Shown piece by piece: positions 11,717-23,671 of a stretch of DNA of 64,000 bases. Within the stretch, counting starts at the first letter, position 1. Each line of letters starts with the position of its first letter. The notes beneath the pieces were generated by a model. That model saw only the letters and a list, made by a program, of their open reading frames with translations, was not told the DNA's origin and ran no database searches. This stretch comes from Unio delphinus. Lineage: Eukaryota; Mollusca; Bivalvia; Unionida; Unionidae. The stretch spans positions 15,128,001 to 15,192,000 of the forward strand of contig JAQISU010000179.1 of NCBI GenBank assembly GCA_029339505.1. The letters are read 5' to 3'. The translations under genes and the position numbers were made by a program.

Positions 11717-14700
11717 ACAAACAGCAGTGACGTAAGACACAGATGTTTTTGTGTTAACATAATGGTTGTCGAAACCAGTTGGAACAATCTATCACATGCT
11801 GGACATTTTGAAAATAAATGTTATTTATACAGAATAATAACTTCATTAGAAAAAGTGCAGTATTAACAATTATTAACAAAGTGATTGTAACACGAGGATT
11901 CAATCATAAAACAGCCCTGTACCCTACTTCACCACCTCCACCCCACCCCTGGGGTTTTCTCTATGTCTAATAAAAAAAAAATTATTTGTGGCTGTCCTTC
12001 GTGATTCGTGCTCTCACTTTAAATGTGTCTATGTTTTCAAGGGAGAGATGTATCATGTGTCTAGTGACTCCCAATGCTGACTGCCCAGTTCCCAGAGACA
12101 GAAACTCGGTGCATATCACATAGAACTCAGCCATTGATAAGTTTTCAATACCCGTGACACATTACCTATAGTACCTGAGAACCAATAACAGATTACAGAC
12201 CTTATATGCCTCATTGCCTGACACTAGATAATTTCCCACTAACCACTGCCCCGTACTCAGTACCTTGTGCATGGTCTCCTGTGACAGATCATCCTGCAAT
12301 GCCATCAGACATTCTACCTATGTGACTTAATGAGTATGATGATGTAAACCTTACAGAAGAGTCTTTATTCTGAGAACTTGATGCAAATGAAAGGGATTTG
12401 GCTTTGATTCAAGGTCTACTGATATGAGATGGTAACTGTACTTTCCTTTCATCAGGAAAAGGAGCTTATAATCTGGAAAACAACATTCCTACTCTGGAAA
12501 TACCTCAGAGATCACATTAGTGGAAATGTATGATTTAACTCTGGACACCTTTCTAGCTGACTTCTTTACACTGAGAAATGCTGTAGCCTCCTGCTTGAAG
12601 TGCAGGGATCTTCCTGAGATGAAGAGGAAGAAATAGAGCGCTTTCTGATAAGTTCCAACCTCACTGTCTCACAAAGGTGCAAAGGTGGTAATTGTTTATA
12701 TTTACATCCTATGAAATGTGTGGTGTGAATGCTCCATACTGTAATGCTGATATATGCCAATGACTTCAGGTATAACTACTGAAGAACAAGACTGATACGA
12801 ACATAAATAGATCACAGAATCAGAATAGCAAAAAGGTAGGAACTACATACCATGACAATAGTTATTTTTAGATACATGAAACATAAGCACTGCTTTCCAA
12901 GCAATAAAATCTTTAAAAATCAATGAAAATGGACACAGATATACAAAAATGAATGAAGAACATGGCAATAACCAATAAAACACATAACACAAAAAGATAT
13001 ATGGATTGTCAGCTGAAATACTAAGAGAGGACCTAATTCAGTAGGTGCTGAGGGACAAAAGAAAGGTGTATAGATTTATAGGAGTGATATTCCAACTGTT
13101 AGAAATATAAAATATCAAATGGATGAGGCAAATAATGTTATTGGAATTTTAACAAGTGCCAGGAAAATAGAAAGTATTGCAATAACAGCACATAATTTAC
13201 ATTGTATTACTAAAATGAAACAGAAAAAATATGAGATTTGCTATAACAGTTTGAGATATCTGTTTAATCGTGATATTGCTTAAAAAAATTTGTTCTTTCA
13301 TCATAATATGAATTGTCTAACTTTAACCTTAAGACATCTTACAAGCTCTGATTCCAGATAGATTTTGATCACAATGATAAAATATCTTTCCATTTTGAAT
13401 GTTAATTTGATTTTAACTTTTCCAAAAATTGACATTTTAATTATATTTTAAATGCCTTGTTCAGATCCCTTAAATCATGTGGTACTTCAACACTGGCTTT
13501 GCATGATACAATGATCAATAAAGACAAAAAAGCATGAAAGTAGGTAACACCAATTTAATATTTTTAAATATCCATAAACATCACATACATACATGAACAT
13601 ACAAAGTCATTTATTTCATTAATGATGGCTTGCTTCGGCTGCTATATTCATTTAAAGACAATTTAATACATGTTAAGTTCAGGATGAAGTATATTTTATT
13701 TTTAAGCAGTGTGGGAACAAACTACACAAGACTTTAAAAGGATATTTACTGATTCCTGGCCCTAAATAAATTTTCTTCCTTACCCAATATTTTTTGTAAA
13801 ATAATCTATATCAGTTATGGTGAAATAGTAGCAGTAAACCATTCTAGTTCATGTACTAAACATACAATTTTAGACCTCAATTGTGTACTTTGTTCCAAAG
13901 AGTACTAAGACATTTATCTCAATTTCTGACATGCTCAATTTCTCATGCTCAAAAAATCTTATTTTTAAACTCATTCCCATCATCCATATTTTACTCTTTT
14001 GTACTTTTCACTCTTGCCTTAAGAGTTCCTAACACTTTCACATGGTTTGCCAAAATAGATTTCCATTTCTCTTGCAGACAAAACTAATTCAATCTCTTTT
14101 CAAAATTCAAACACATTGCAAGATTATGCCAACCCTGATGTAATTTCATCAAAATGCGTATTTTTGAAACAAAATAATTTTCCATCATCACCTTCACAAT
14201 TTTTGTATTAGCTTATGAAAGATATACAACACTAGATTCAAAATCTTGGATGGGCAAGTGTTAAACCACTCATCCACTGATCATGTAAAATTAGTGTGAC
14301 TATTGTCACATAGTCTTCATGCGCGTGAACTAAACTGGTGTACTTTAAATTTGCAAATTGCATCTCGTTGTTAATAAACATTCAATGCATTTTGGAAGCA
14401 TTTACAAGATGTGCAACTACCAACAAAACTGAAGAGTGACTCAAGATATGCTGTAATGCTGTGAACTTAATGCTCAAAGTATTAGGAAAAATGCTCAAGT
14501 GTGATGGATACTTAATTCATTGATGGGTGCATGCATGTTCATAAACCATCTCTGGAATCACACAATTCAAGCTCCCTATATGTAATGGCAGAGGAATATG
14601 TTAAATTAAATTTAAAGCAAAAACTTGGTTTCTCACGATCAAAGCAAAATATGGCATCTAGATCTGATGATGAATCAGATACAAAATTTTTTACATGAAC

Positions 14701-15638
14701 TTTCAACTTCTCATGAGTCATGATGAAATGACATTTGTTATTGTCTTGAGTTGATGTCAATGAATACGATGTCAAATTAGAAATTTAACTGGTTTCTGCT
14801 TGAGTTTAGCAAGTTCATGGAAATTTTGGCAGGATCAGTAAAATTCATATTTTAGTCATCCTACAGGATATTGGGGGGTGTTTCCTTATTTACAGCTCTT
14901 CAATACTGGTAGTAAAGATTTCAATAAGTTTAACAAGTATAAAAACTGAACTATATTTTAGATGCAAGTTGGTACAGCCATGAGCAGTGGATTCTAAGCT
15001 TCAGAGTAAAATGAAGATCAGTTTCATTTTCTATACACTTTCCCTTAGATTGTTAAAATAATTAAATATAAATACCTTAGATATATTATTTTATTTGATA
15101 GTTTCATATTTTCATTGTGGCAAAAATGCTTAAATTGCATTCATTTAGTCAATCATGTCCCAGTTTAACTCTGCCAACAATTAACTGTTTCTTTTGCACA
15201 GCAACACCACCAAATGAATCTTATTGCCAATTTTTTAAATGTTGTCAAAGGCAAGCATCCAACTGTTTTATCCTCATTACCTCTGTAGTCTATTGACTAG
15301 CATTACCTATGCTGATATGCCACATTACATCAATCAATCAGTCTCTTTCCCTAAGATGACCACGTGACCGACGTATTTGAGATGTTTCACAAAACTTTCA
15401 AAACAAGAACACCACAATGACACAAATGCATACACAAAAGCAACGTTCCCTCTAAGCGATTGGTAGATGTGCGTGCAATGCTCGCTGCATTGTGCAAGCT
15501 TTACGGAGATGTGCAAACTTTAATGTTGGATTGACAATTCAGCTGCGCAAGGATGTCTGAGTAGCTGCGTGCACACACACGTACGCAGATTAGAAGGAAC
15601 GTTGCACACAACATCACATATTTGTTGCAGATACTCAC
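11717..15638. other. Intron 4, no gene seen
   Basis: AT-rich sequence between the minisatellite and exon 4. Short ORFs (12566-12760 minus, 13881-14087 plus, 14539-14775 minus) show no domain and no splice-bordered family match. No further thioester-protein exon was found, which fits the exact phase match of exons 4 and 5. Confidence 0.5.
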
Positions 15639-15712
15639 AATGATCTCGACTGTAACATTTTTCCCCACTGGAAGTCTAAAGTCCTCATCTAATGGCATTA
15701 CCCTGATGTAAG
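15639..15712 (-). CDS. Thioester/C3/A2M-family protein, exon 4 (MG2)
   Basis: The 74-bp exon has acceptor ttttcag/CTTACATC and donor GATCATT/gtgagt. It enters in phase 1 (its first two bases complete the codon begun by exon 3) and leaves in phase 0. It encodes AYIRVMPLDEDFRLPVGKNV followed by TVEII. This matches the MG2 strand of C3-like proteins, YR(V/I)F.(L/V)....P....V.V.I. Without the neighbouring exons it would be too short to recognise; phase and order make it secure. Confidence 0.8.
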
Positions 15713-16252
15713 CTGAAAATTGGAGGGTCATACAATTATTTTATTACACTGAAAATTGCTGAATAGAAACCATTACTTCAGTAACATAACATGGGCAGAA
15801 GGAACCCATAGCATTTACTTCATTTTCATGAACTAGGTCGAAAAGTAGGTCACATGAAATACATGTCTATGGGTCCACACATACCAAATAAACCCAACTG
15901 TGAAATATACACCTAAAAATGATGTGATAGTTGTTGAGCATGCATGAAAGAATATATGCAAACTTGAAACAAAAATAGCAGATTTAACAAGTTTTTTTTA
16001 AAAAAAAACAATATGGGTCTTTTTACACAATAACAATTATAAAATCAAAGATGCACACCCAAAACAATAAATGATTAAGGATGTTCCAGCAACAAACATA
16101 TGCAAAAAACCTTAATACATCTTTAAATAAGTAAGCAAAATAAGTAAGTAATCCAAACATCTCAAGGCCTTTCTGTCTATTGTTGGAAAGCCCCAATCAA
16201 ATTAGGATTGTCCACGGACTGCATGAAAGCATAAGTGGCTAACTTGTTAATA

Positions 16253-16439
16253 GAAACACCGAAATACACTGAAAAAACTGAAATACACATGTATTTACGT
16301 GTTCTCTCTGTATATATCAGTTTCCACTCACACATTTTGTTTTTGTTTGAATAATCATATTAAGCAACAAAAATATGATTTATGATATGCATGTGTATTT
16401 CTGTGTATTTCGTTTTTTTTCAGTGTATTTCGGTGTTTC
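16253..16439. mobile_element. TA-flanked MITE with long inverted repeats
   Basis: It starts GAAACACCGAAATACACTGA and ends with the inverse, TCAGTGTATTTCGGTGTTTC. TA lies directly outside both ends (16251-16252 and 16440-16441). The 187-bp element is nearly a long imperfect palindrome with no coding capacity. The TA duplication points to Tc1/mariner-type mobilisation. Confidence 0.75.
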
Positions 16440-16441
16440 TA

Positions 16442-17266
16442 GTAACCCCTGGCAAACTGATAGCCAGGGATTCATAATTAGTCAACAAATAATTAGTAAA
16501 CAATGTTAACTGAATGATGCCCTTTTCTTTTCTTCTCCAAATAACCTTCAAAGTCTTGAAATGAGTGCAGAACTAACAGATTGTTCTTTTCACACTGAAT
16601 AAATGCGAGTAAAAATAAAATGGAAATGTACAGTACTTTCGTTTCTATTGCACGTGTATTTTTACCTGAACATTTAGCAGTTTATTAAAAGTCAAGCCAA
16701 TACTTAACAACACTTCTCAAGACTATGAATCGGTACATAATGTCATTTCTTTTTTCACCTAAAGATGCATGCTAAATATGCCTATATTCACCTTAAATTG
16801 CGAGCTTAATTTATAATAAGGCCCGAGAGCCAATTTTGCAGGATTTGCTTCACATATAAAAAAAGTTATTCCATCCATGAGGTTATCACGCGAGTAAAAT
16901 GTATGATGCAAACAGAATAGAAAACAAAAAAGACCTGTTTGATCTCTGGGTCTAATGTTAATTTTCAAAAGGTGCTCAAGATGACAGTGGCCACCACCAC
17001 CCGCATTTGTATCGCTACATTATGGTTATTTACAAGGCCATATCGATATACTGTTGTGCTCGGAAATGTGTACTCCCTGAACCTAATAAATTTCAAACCA
17101 TAAATATCATGCGCCCACACAAATGACTGCAATGTGCAATCTTTTGAAGAAACAATTAGCTCAATGTACACAACTTGCAGTGCCAAGATGCAGACGCCTA
17201 TCTAGACTGGGCTCCTGTCAAAAATATACAAATGGTCGGTACCTAAATATCGTTTGGAAATCAGAC
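16442..17266. other. Intron 3, no gene seen
   Basis: No recognisable gene. ORFs at 16759-16968 and 16965-17186 (minus) have no domain and no splice-border support. Confidence 0.45.
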
Positions 17267-17269
17267 TTA

Positions 17270-18320
17270 CGCTCGTGAAGAAAATCCGATGTCGTAATGC
17301 ATGCACTCACGAAGAAAATAAGTGTTGTGATGCACTCTCTTTAAGGAGACCAATGATGTGATGCAAACTCTCTCGAAAGAATTCAGAGTTGTGATGCAAA
17401 ATCCAGTGCTGTGATGCAAACTCTTGTGAATAAAATCCAGTGCTGTGATGCAAACTCTTGTGAATAAAATCCAGTGTTGTGATGCAGACTCTTGTGAATA
17501 AAATCCAGTGATGTGATGCAAACTCTTGTGAATAAAATCTAGTGTTGTCATGCAGACTCTTGTGAATAAAATCCAGTGCTGTGATGCAGACTCTTGTGAA
17601 TAAAATCCAGTGTTGTGATGCAAACTCTTGTGAATAAAATCCAGTGTTGTGATGCAAACTCTTGTGAATAAAATCCAGTGATGTGATGCAAACTCTTGTG
17701 AATAAAATCTAGTGTTGTCATGCAAACTCTTGTGAATAAAATCCAGTGTTGTCATGCAAACTTTTGTGAATAAAATTCAGTGTTGTGATGCAAACTCTTG
17801 TGAATAAAATCCAGTGTTGTGATGCAAACTCTTGTGAATAAAATCCAGTGTTGTAATGCAAACTCTTGTGAATAAAATTCAGTGTTGTGATGTAAGCTTT
17901 CTCTATTATAAAAGGAATCAATTAATATTATGTTGCAGACTCTTTAAGGAGCAGAGGCGTAGCTAAGCGGGGGGGGGGGGGGGGGGGCAGGGGGGTACAT
18001 ATGTCCCCGGGCGCCAAGGTACAGGGGCGCCAAAATGAGGCTTGCAACGTTACATTATAATAAGTAAACAAGGGTAATAAATCGGTCACAAGATCGCTGG
18101 GGCTCCAATTTTATAGTTCGTCCCCGGGCGCAAAATACCATCGCTACGCCTCTGTTAACGAGTCCAGTGTTGTGACGCAAACTCTCTTAAAATTAATCCA
18201 GTGTTGTGATGCAAACTCTTATAAATAAAATCCAGTATTGTGATGCAATCTCTTAGGAGGGAAACCAGTGTTGTGATGCAGATTCTCATGAATAAAAATC
18301 CATTGTTGTGATGCAAACCA
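17270..18320. repeat. 34-bp minisatellite, interrupted by a MITE
   Basis: The unit is about GATGCAAACTCTTGTGAATA plus AAATCCAGTGTTGT, 34 bp (starts at 17413 and 17447). Copies are regular from about 17390 to 17880 and degenerate at both edges. The array resumes at 18163-18320 after the MITE. Because 34 is not a multiple of 3, the minus-strand ORFs here (up to 162 codons) change reading phase from unit to unit. They are repeat translations, not genes. Confidence 0.92.
17952..18154. mobile_element. hAT-type MITE inserted in the 34-bp minisatellite
   Basis: The 203-bp element starts CAGAGGCGTAGC and ends GCTACGCCTCTG, a perfect 12-bp inverted repeat. It is flanked by TTAAGGAG (17944-17951) and TTAACGAG (18155-18162), an 8-bp target duplication with one mismatch. 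It contains an 18-base G run and no ORF. It interrupts the array, so it arrived after the array formed. Confidence 0.85.
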
Positions 18321-18669
18321 GAGGCGGTATATTAGGAGTAGGCGGGGCCTAGGGCCGACCATAAACGCGCAGGGCCAGAGCAAAGGTGCTGGACGCGATT
18401 TTGATTTGAAAAAATAATAATACTATATAGTATGATAGTGAAGGTCCTGTCAGAATTGGTTGGGTCGGGAATCTGGGCACTTTTTCACATCCAGGCATTT
18501 TCCGAGCGGATAATAAGTGACAAAGTCAAAAGCAAACAGTTTAACATAACACAATATTAATTCTGGCTTTTGCCAGCTTTTCAGTAGCTCTTGAGAGAAT
18601 TTGGAATTGTATAACCGGTCATATTTATTGTCTGCGTGTCTTTAGTTCTGCTATCTAATTCGACTTCAT

Positions 18670-18711
<42 letters not shown>

Positions 18712-19089
18712 GGCGGACAAGGGGTGGGGGCAACCGGGGATACATCTATGATGCAATAAAGTTATTTGTTCAAACAAATTTTCTTCTTTTGATACACAGC
18801 GACAATGACCATTGAACTTGTTGACCCAAAACTAATATGCTTTTTCTACTGTCATTTGAAAGCGATCTGCAAAGTTTAGCCTAGATATTTTTGTTGTTGG
18901 TGGGGGGGGGGGGGTCCGAGGGGTTAACGATATTTTCAGCATATAATTTTTCCATACATCTTCCTTAATTCCACTGAAAGCTACCCAAACGTTAGTACTG
19001 TCGATAAAGGAAAACTCAAGATGTAGTGTGGATACTAGTTTTCTTCATTCAGTCAGTTTTGTCTCTCTGCAATGGATCGTCGAAAGCTT

Positions 19090-19129
<40 letters not shown>

Positions 19130-19130
19130 C
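18321..19130. other. Intron 3 with microsatellites
   Basis: CAGAGGCGGTATATTAGGAG at about 18326 resembles a hAT-type end, but no partner end was found. There is a (TG)n tract at about 18668-18709 and an (AC)n tract at about 19094-19128. No gene is seen. Confidence 0.45.
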
Positions 19131-19572
19131 TTGTCCGCGGTATTTGAAACAATAGACCATGATATATTACATCACCGACTCCAGCATATATTTGGTATTC
19201 ACGATACAGCCTTACTATGGTCCTACTTAGTCAACAGTACACACTTTATGGCTGTAAATGGAAATCATTACAGGCAATTTGATCTGTTTTGTTGTTCCGA
19301 ACGGTTTTGTTCTCGATCCCATTTTATTCATTCGGTACACCCACCCTTTCTCAAGTGTCATAGATCAACATCATGTCTCACCAACTGTACGTTGATGACA
19401 CTAGAATATACAAATTTAGCTACCCTGCTGAAGTTGAGGCAACCATCCAAGGCGTAGAGAGGTGCAATTCCGATATGAAGTCATGGATGACACGTAACAA
19501 ACTGCATATGAATGATGATAAACTGAATCCATCAGGATCACCACGTAAAGACTATCTCATTCGCATCCTTTA
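19131..19572 (+). pseudogene. LINE (CR1/jockey-like) reverse transcriptase fragment
   Basis: The first part, with FETIDHDILHHRLQHIFGI, matches the LINE reverse-transcriptase block FD.(V/I)DH..L...L. The second frame carries SHQLYVDDTRIYKF, the (Y/F)xDD catalytic block, followed by MTRNKLHMNDDK, the typical (W)M..N.L.LN..K motif. Frameshifts separate the two, and both ends of the element are missing. It is a fossil lying antisense to the host gene in intron 3. Confidence 0.75.
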
Positions 19573-19574
19573 AT

Positions 19575-21331
19575 CCAACAATAAATAACAACATGCCAAT
19601 ATTAAATGTACACAGTACGAAACCTAAGGGTCACTCTCGAGACTATCCTCTTTTTACACAAATATGTAATAAACACATTCAAGGCTGCAGATCTGAAATT
19701 GAGGCGGATCAGTTCCTATTGGAAATTTTCGGTTGATGACACTTTAACGTGTGTTCCTTAGAACTTTTTAGATTTGAATATTGTAGTTCACTTCTATCTG
19801 GTTTGTCTCTGTATCCACTACAGAAGCTCGGCACACGTTAAGATGGCGACTTAATATCTGAATTGACAGTCTCACAATTGAAAAAAATATAGGTTTTATC
19901 ATGAGCACTCTGAAATTTAAAGTTATTGAATTTTTAATAGCATGGTGTCTACATAGGTCTACTATGGGAACTGAATTAGTACAGTGAGTCCTTTAACTCC
20001 TTGATTGACTACTTGCTATAATTAATCTGTTTTATCAACTGTGGTTAAAATAAGGGATAATCGGTCCAGGCATGTTCCGGAAATCCTGGCATGTTCCGGA
20101 AATAAGATCTCAGTTCCAGATAATTTTAAATTTATCATCCAACCAAGGCCAGTTTAACCTCAAGGTTGGGGGAGGGGGAGTCAAAAACGAAGTACACTAT
20201 CAGACTATTATCAGAAAATATGTTGACTAAATAATGATAATTACTACATTAAGCAGATGCATGATCTCCACGAAACACGAGGCTGCACATCTACTAATTA
20301 CCTATATATGTATTCAATTGTTGTTAAAATTTCATCAAATAAATAATTGGAATTTTTTTAAAAAAATTATTTTAAAAAAGGTTAAAAATTGTGCCACTAA
20401 AGCACTCTATTTTTCCATTCCTCCCAAAGATCTAGAGGAATGGCGAGCTTGCGTAAATATACCGTCTGCCCCTCTGACGAATTCTATGCCTTCAGGATTA
20501 TGGAGATGTATATCCAATTTAATTGTAACGTATAGCTCTTTTGAAAACAGTGTCACTACATTGATGTGTTACTATACATGATGACCTCATTATGTACTCA
20601 TCAATCCAGTGAAAATTGCAACAGAAGTTTCATTCACAAAATTTTATCATACACTGCATCCAGCTACAAGTCAAAATTGGCATTAGTTCTTATAAAAGTT
20701 ACGAGAAACAAAGATTTGTCAACACAATGGCTATAACATGTACCAAGTTTCGCAATAATCCACAAGAAAAACTGCGGGACTAGTAGTGCTAATATCACTG
20801 TGTCATACAATCCATTATGCAGATTGAAAGCATTAGTCTGTCGAAAGACTGACACTACTTGCCGAAAAGAAATGTCAGGAATTCAGTATAAAACCATTCT
20901 TTTTTACCTGTTGAATATTGAACCCATGTGTGATCTTTTTTGTTTTAGAAAAAGAAAAGTTTCAAATTAGCCGCTGTGGCAGCCATGTTGGAGGTAAGAT
21001 AGGCACTATGTTCATTTAAGACCTGTTAAACACCATTAGAAGTCTTTTTAGGAAGCGTCATTTAAATATGCCCATCCCTTTAGGAAGTAACTAATACAAG
21101 ATTGATACCATATTGGATATCAAATCGGCCACATAGTCATATAGCACCAGCGTAAGATAGTGAGAAATCCTTTCGTGAAAACTCCATGTCGTTATGACCA
21201 TCCTTCTCAGAGGAGTAACTATAAAAGGAATTTTAAAATGACCACGTGACTGTCGTGTTTTAGGTCAGATTGGTAAACATAAGGGGTCTTCTGATTTAAA
21301 CCACATATTGATATGAATTTCCGTTAAAGAA
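19575..21331. other. Intron 3, no gene seen
   Basis: AT-rich sequence. An apparently protein-like minus-strand stretch at about 20400-20575 may be a worn LINE endonuclease piece, but I could not confirm it. No exon of the host gene was found. Confidence 0.4.
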
Positions 21332-21488
21332 AGCAGCAAATAGGGTTTACAGACCGAAACTATTTCAAGCAAACCGAAACTATTTCAAGCAAACCGAAAC
21401 CAATTCAGGAAGACAAAAAAGAAAGAGAAATGGTTTCGGAATTGTCACGCTACAGACCCGGCGCTGATGGCGCTGCGGAGGCGAATTG
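21332..21488 (+). repeat. Polinton A left terminal inverted repeat
   Basis: It begins AGCAGCAAATAG, then has tandem iterations of about 21 bp (AAACCGAAACTATTTCAAGC). After GGTTTCGG come the block CCCGGCGCTGATGGCGCTGC and the end GAATTG. The reverse of the same series is at 30737-30890, and a longer version is at 40809-41039 in copy B. Confidence 0.92.
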
Positions 21489-21512
21489 AAAATCCTTGAA
21501 ATTGCTAGCAAT

Positions 21513-22235
21513 TTACGATTTCACAAACAGACTAATTTGGAAAACCTCCCCTCGTAAATCAATCAGATTATTGGATTGGTCAGTGAGTTTGAAATTAATT
21601 CTCGTTAACGAATCATTATGACAATCCATATAGACTAGATTAGTCGGATCTTCAATGATTAGAAACCCTGAAAGGAGCTGTTGGTGCAAATGAATATAAA
21701 ATATATCCTTGTTGGGACTGATTTGAACTTTCGAGATTTATTTGGTAACTTCCTTCGATAACATCACATACAAAATTCAATGCAATCACCGAGTATATAT
21801 TGACGTGTTGAGGAGCGATATGCCACCCGTCTCCGTCTGGGTCATTATTATGCTTGAGGATTGCTGTTGTTTGCGGTTGTGGTATTTTTTCCATGCGTCT
21901 TGAATCCTTTTGAAACCATCATCGATGGCATCATTGAGAGATTTGGTAGCGAAACAACGTTCCAATCTGGAGTACCATTGGGTTTATTCTTACTCGCAAA
22001 CACCAAGGAATTGTTCGGTTGTTGACCACCGAATGGTACTGATCAATAAATAAAATGTATATTAGGCCAACTGTGATACATTCGTAGTTTTGCTAGTGCT
22101 ATCTCATTCACGGGAATCGCAGTAGGGAAATTCACACTGAATTCAGGATTGGTTGAGGTCATTGAGATCATGCTGGTTTTCACCGGTGTGGTATTTTTCC
22201 GCTATTCGTTGAAGTAGTTCTTGCGATGTTGCCAT
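21513..22235 (-). pseudogene. Penton-like minor capsid protein, Polinton A (internally deleted)
   Basis: This is a single jelly-roll vertex protein of Polinton capsids. The gene starts at ATG 22235. Its N-terminal part matches copy B up to about 21945, where it joins directly to the C-terminal half, losing roughly 720 bp. The C-terminal half has the motifs VIALNFVCDVIEGSYQIN and GYILYSF. A frameshift follows, then DQSNNLIDLRGE close to the stop at 21513, which fits the usual C-terminus of the family. The start overlaps the end of the upstream membrane-protein gene. It is inactive. Confidence 0.72.
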
Positions 22236-22709
22236 TATTATTATCTTCGCGTTGTCGCTCTAATTTTGAGATCGCGGAATCATAAACACGTACCATCGCT
22301 GAAAACTCACTATCGGATATCAATGTGTCATTGAGGGAGGATGATATCATCGAGGATAATTGCGAGTACGCGGTTGACACAACATGGAACATAACTTCGT
22401 AATCAATTTGCGTTGGGTACATGATGATATTGTTTTTAGTTATTATTGAAATTATTGCAGCGATTGTTGTCGCCGCTGATATACAGACTGGAACAGCTAT
22501 CGGGGTAACCATTGTCACCGAGGATATAATTATACCAGCTCCGGAGATTACACCTGATATCGAGTACACGGTAACATCAACTGCGGTAATTCTTCGTCGA
22601 TATTTTTTATTTTCACTTTATACTCCTCAGTGAGTGTTTTGAGTTTAATTTCAAATTCTCTGACCTGATCATAGCAATATTGCTGTGACGTTGCCAATGA
22701 TGATATTTT
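22180..22709 (-). pseudogene. Conserved Polinton membrane protein, copy A
   Basis: The 129-codon ORF (22180-22569) starts with two hydrophobic stretches, IIISSVTMVTPIAVPVCISA and AAIISII. A helical part with SSSLNDTLISDSEF follows. The latter matches the pattern (S..L.D..IS..EF) of a transmembrane protein found next to penton in many animal Polintons; its role is unknown. The N-terminal stretch runs back to 22709 in another frame and has lost its ATG (ATA here, ATG in copy B at 42959). The C-terminus overlaps the penton start, as in B. Confidence 0.65.
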
Positions 22710-22758
22710 ATTTATTGTAATAGATTCTAAACTGCTGCCGTTAAATTCGCTAGTGAAT

Positions 22759-23268
22759 TCAATTTAGTTGTTTACTTAAATCAGCTACGAATTCCACATA
22801 CCATGTTACTGAAACCCTAGACAAATTATTATCAGTGGATATTATTGTGAATTGTTCAATGGTTCCCTTGTCGATGATCTTTGATATCATATTGTTGACC
22901 CCAGATGAACTCGTTGATGAAATATTAAATTTAGTCGGTGTCACTAGTGTTAATCGATAAATACCTTTGACGGTCGCGGTGATATTTAATAAGTTATTTT
23001 GTGGTGTCCACGTAAATGATCCGTGTTGAATCGTATATACTACGTTGCTGGTTTTTTCATGAGGAATCTTTGATTTTTCAAGTGTTTTTATCATCCTCGG
23101 TATATCATCTTTGATTACATCGTTGATCTTTTTGATCTCTTCGATGGATGTTTTTACATCTATGAGTTTTATGTCGAGTTTATCTGATGAGGTTCCAAAG
23201 CATTTCTCAATAAGATTTTTAAGAAAAGTTGAAAACTTCTCGGTTATCAGTGAATGAGCGGTTATCAT
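22759..23268 (-). pseudogene. Fibre-like Polinton protein, C-terminal half, copy A
   Basis: This 169-codon ORF is homologous to 43012-43536 in copy B. It has a helical, probably coiled-coil stretch rich in D, I and K (IKKINDVIKDDIPRMI), then a beta-rich C-terminus (VYTIQHGSFTW ... VSVTWYVEFVADLSKQLN). Upstream homology to B stops at about 23235, at the large deletion, so the first codons may be foreign. The function is not known; a trimeric fibre or spike is a guess from the coiled-coil-plus-beta layout. Confidence 0.55.
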
Positions 23269-23640
23269 TCACTGGGTCCCATATTGACTTTGTGTCTTTT
23301 ATAGGGTTCTTTTTCTTTGAGATTTTTTCTCTTTGAGATTTCTCTCTTCTTTTTTTTGAGATTTTTTTCTCTTTGAGATTTCTCTATCTCTTTGACCCAA
23401 TGACCATTTCTTTTAGCCGATAGTTCATTCTGAACAATCCTGTGGGGTTACCCTAGTGTGAATTCTGTTTTAGGTGTAGAGTTTTGCATTCATGCTTTGT
23501 TTATTTTGGGGCGCCATTGGTGTTGTACACTTCCCCCCAAAAAATTAATTTCCTGGGGGTGTAAAATCACACCGTCACGTATTTGACGTGACGGGAGGTG
23601 TACACGAAGTACCTTTGGGCTGGCGCCCTTAATTATATAG
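23269..23640. other. Non-coding junction of Polinton A with palindromes
   Basis: A pyrimidine-rich stretch (23310-23400, repeats of TCTTTGAGAT) is followed by an imperfect palindrome of about 120 bp (23510-23628, outer arms GGCGCCA/TGGCGCC). At its centre is a perfect 9-bp stem, CCGTCACGT/ACGTGACGG (23572-23594, loop ATTTG). It replaces about 6 kb present in copy B, whose matching position has its own short hairpin at 49511-49529. Confidence 0.6.
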
Positions 23641-23671
23641 AAAAACCTCCAAATAGGTACCGTTGACAATA

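Noticed and set aside
17267..17921. Minus-strand ORFs of 67-162 codons with repeating HHNTGFYSQE-like peptides
   Set aside because: They are translations of a 34-bp minisatellite in shifting phases. No start context, domain or splice support.
18326..18360. Third hAT MITE starting CAGAGGCGGTATA
   Set aside because: Only one end was found, with no inverted partner or target duplication.
20400..20575. Extra exon of the thioester gene on the minus strand (stretch with LHNPEGIEFVRGADG)
   Set aside because: No convincing acceptor and donor. Exons 3 and 4 already join in phase around it, and the sequence looks more like a worn LINE endonuclease.
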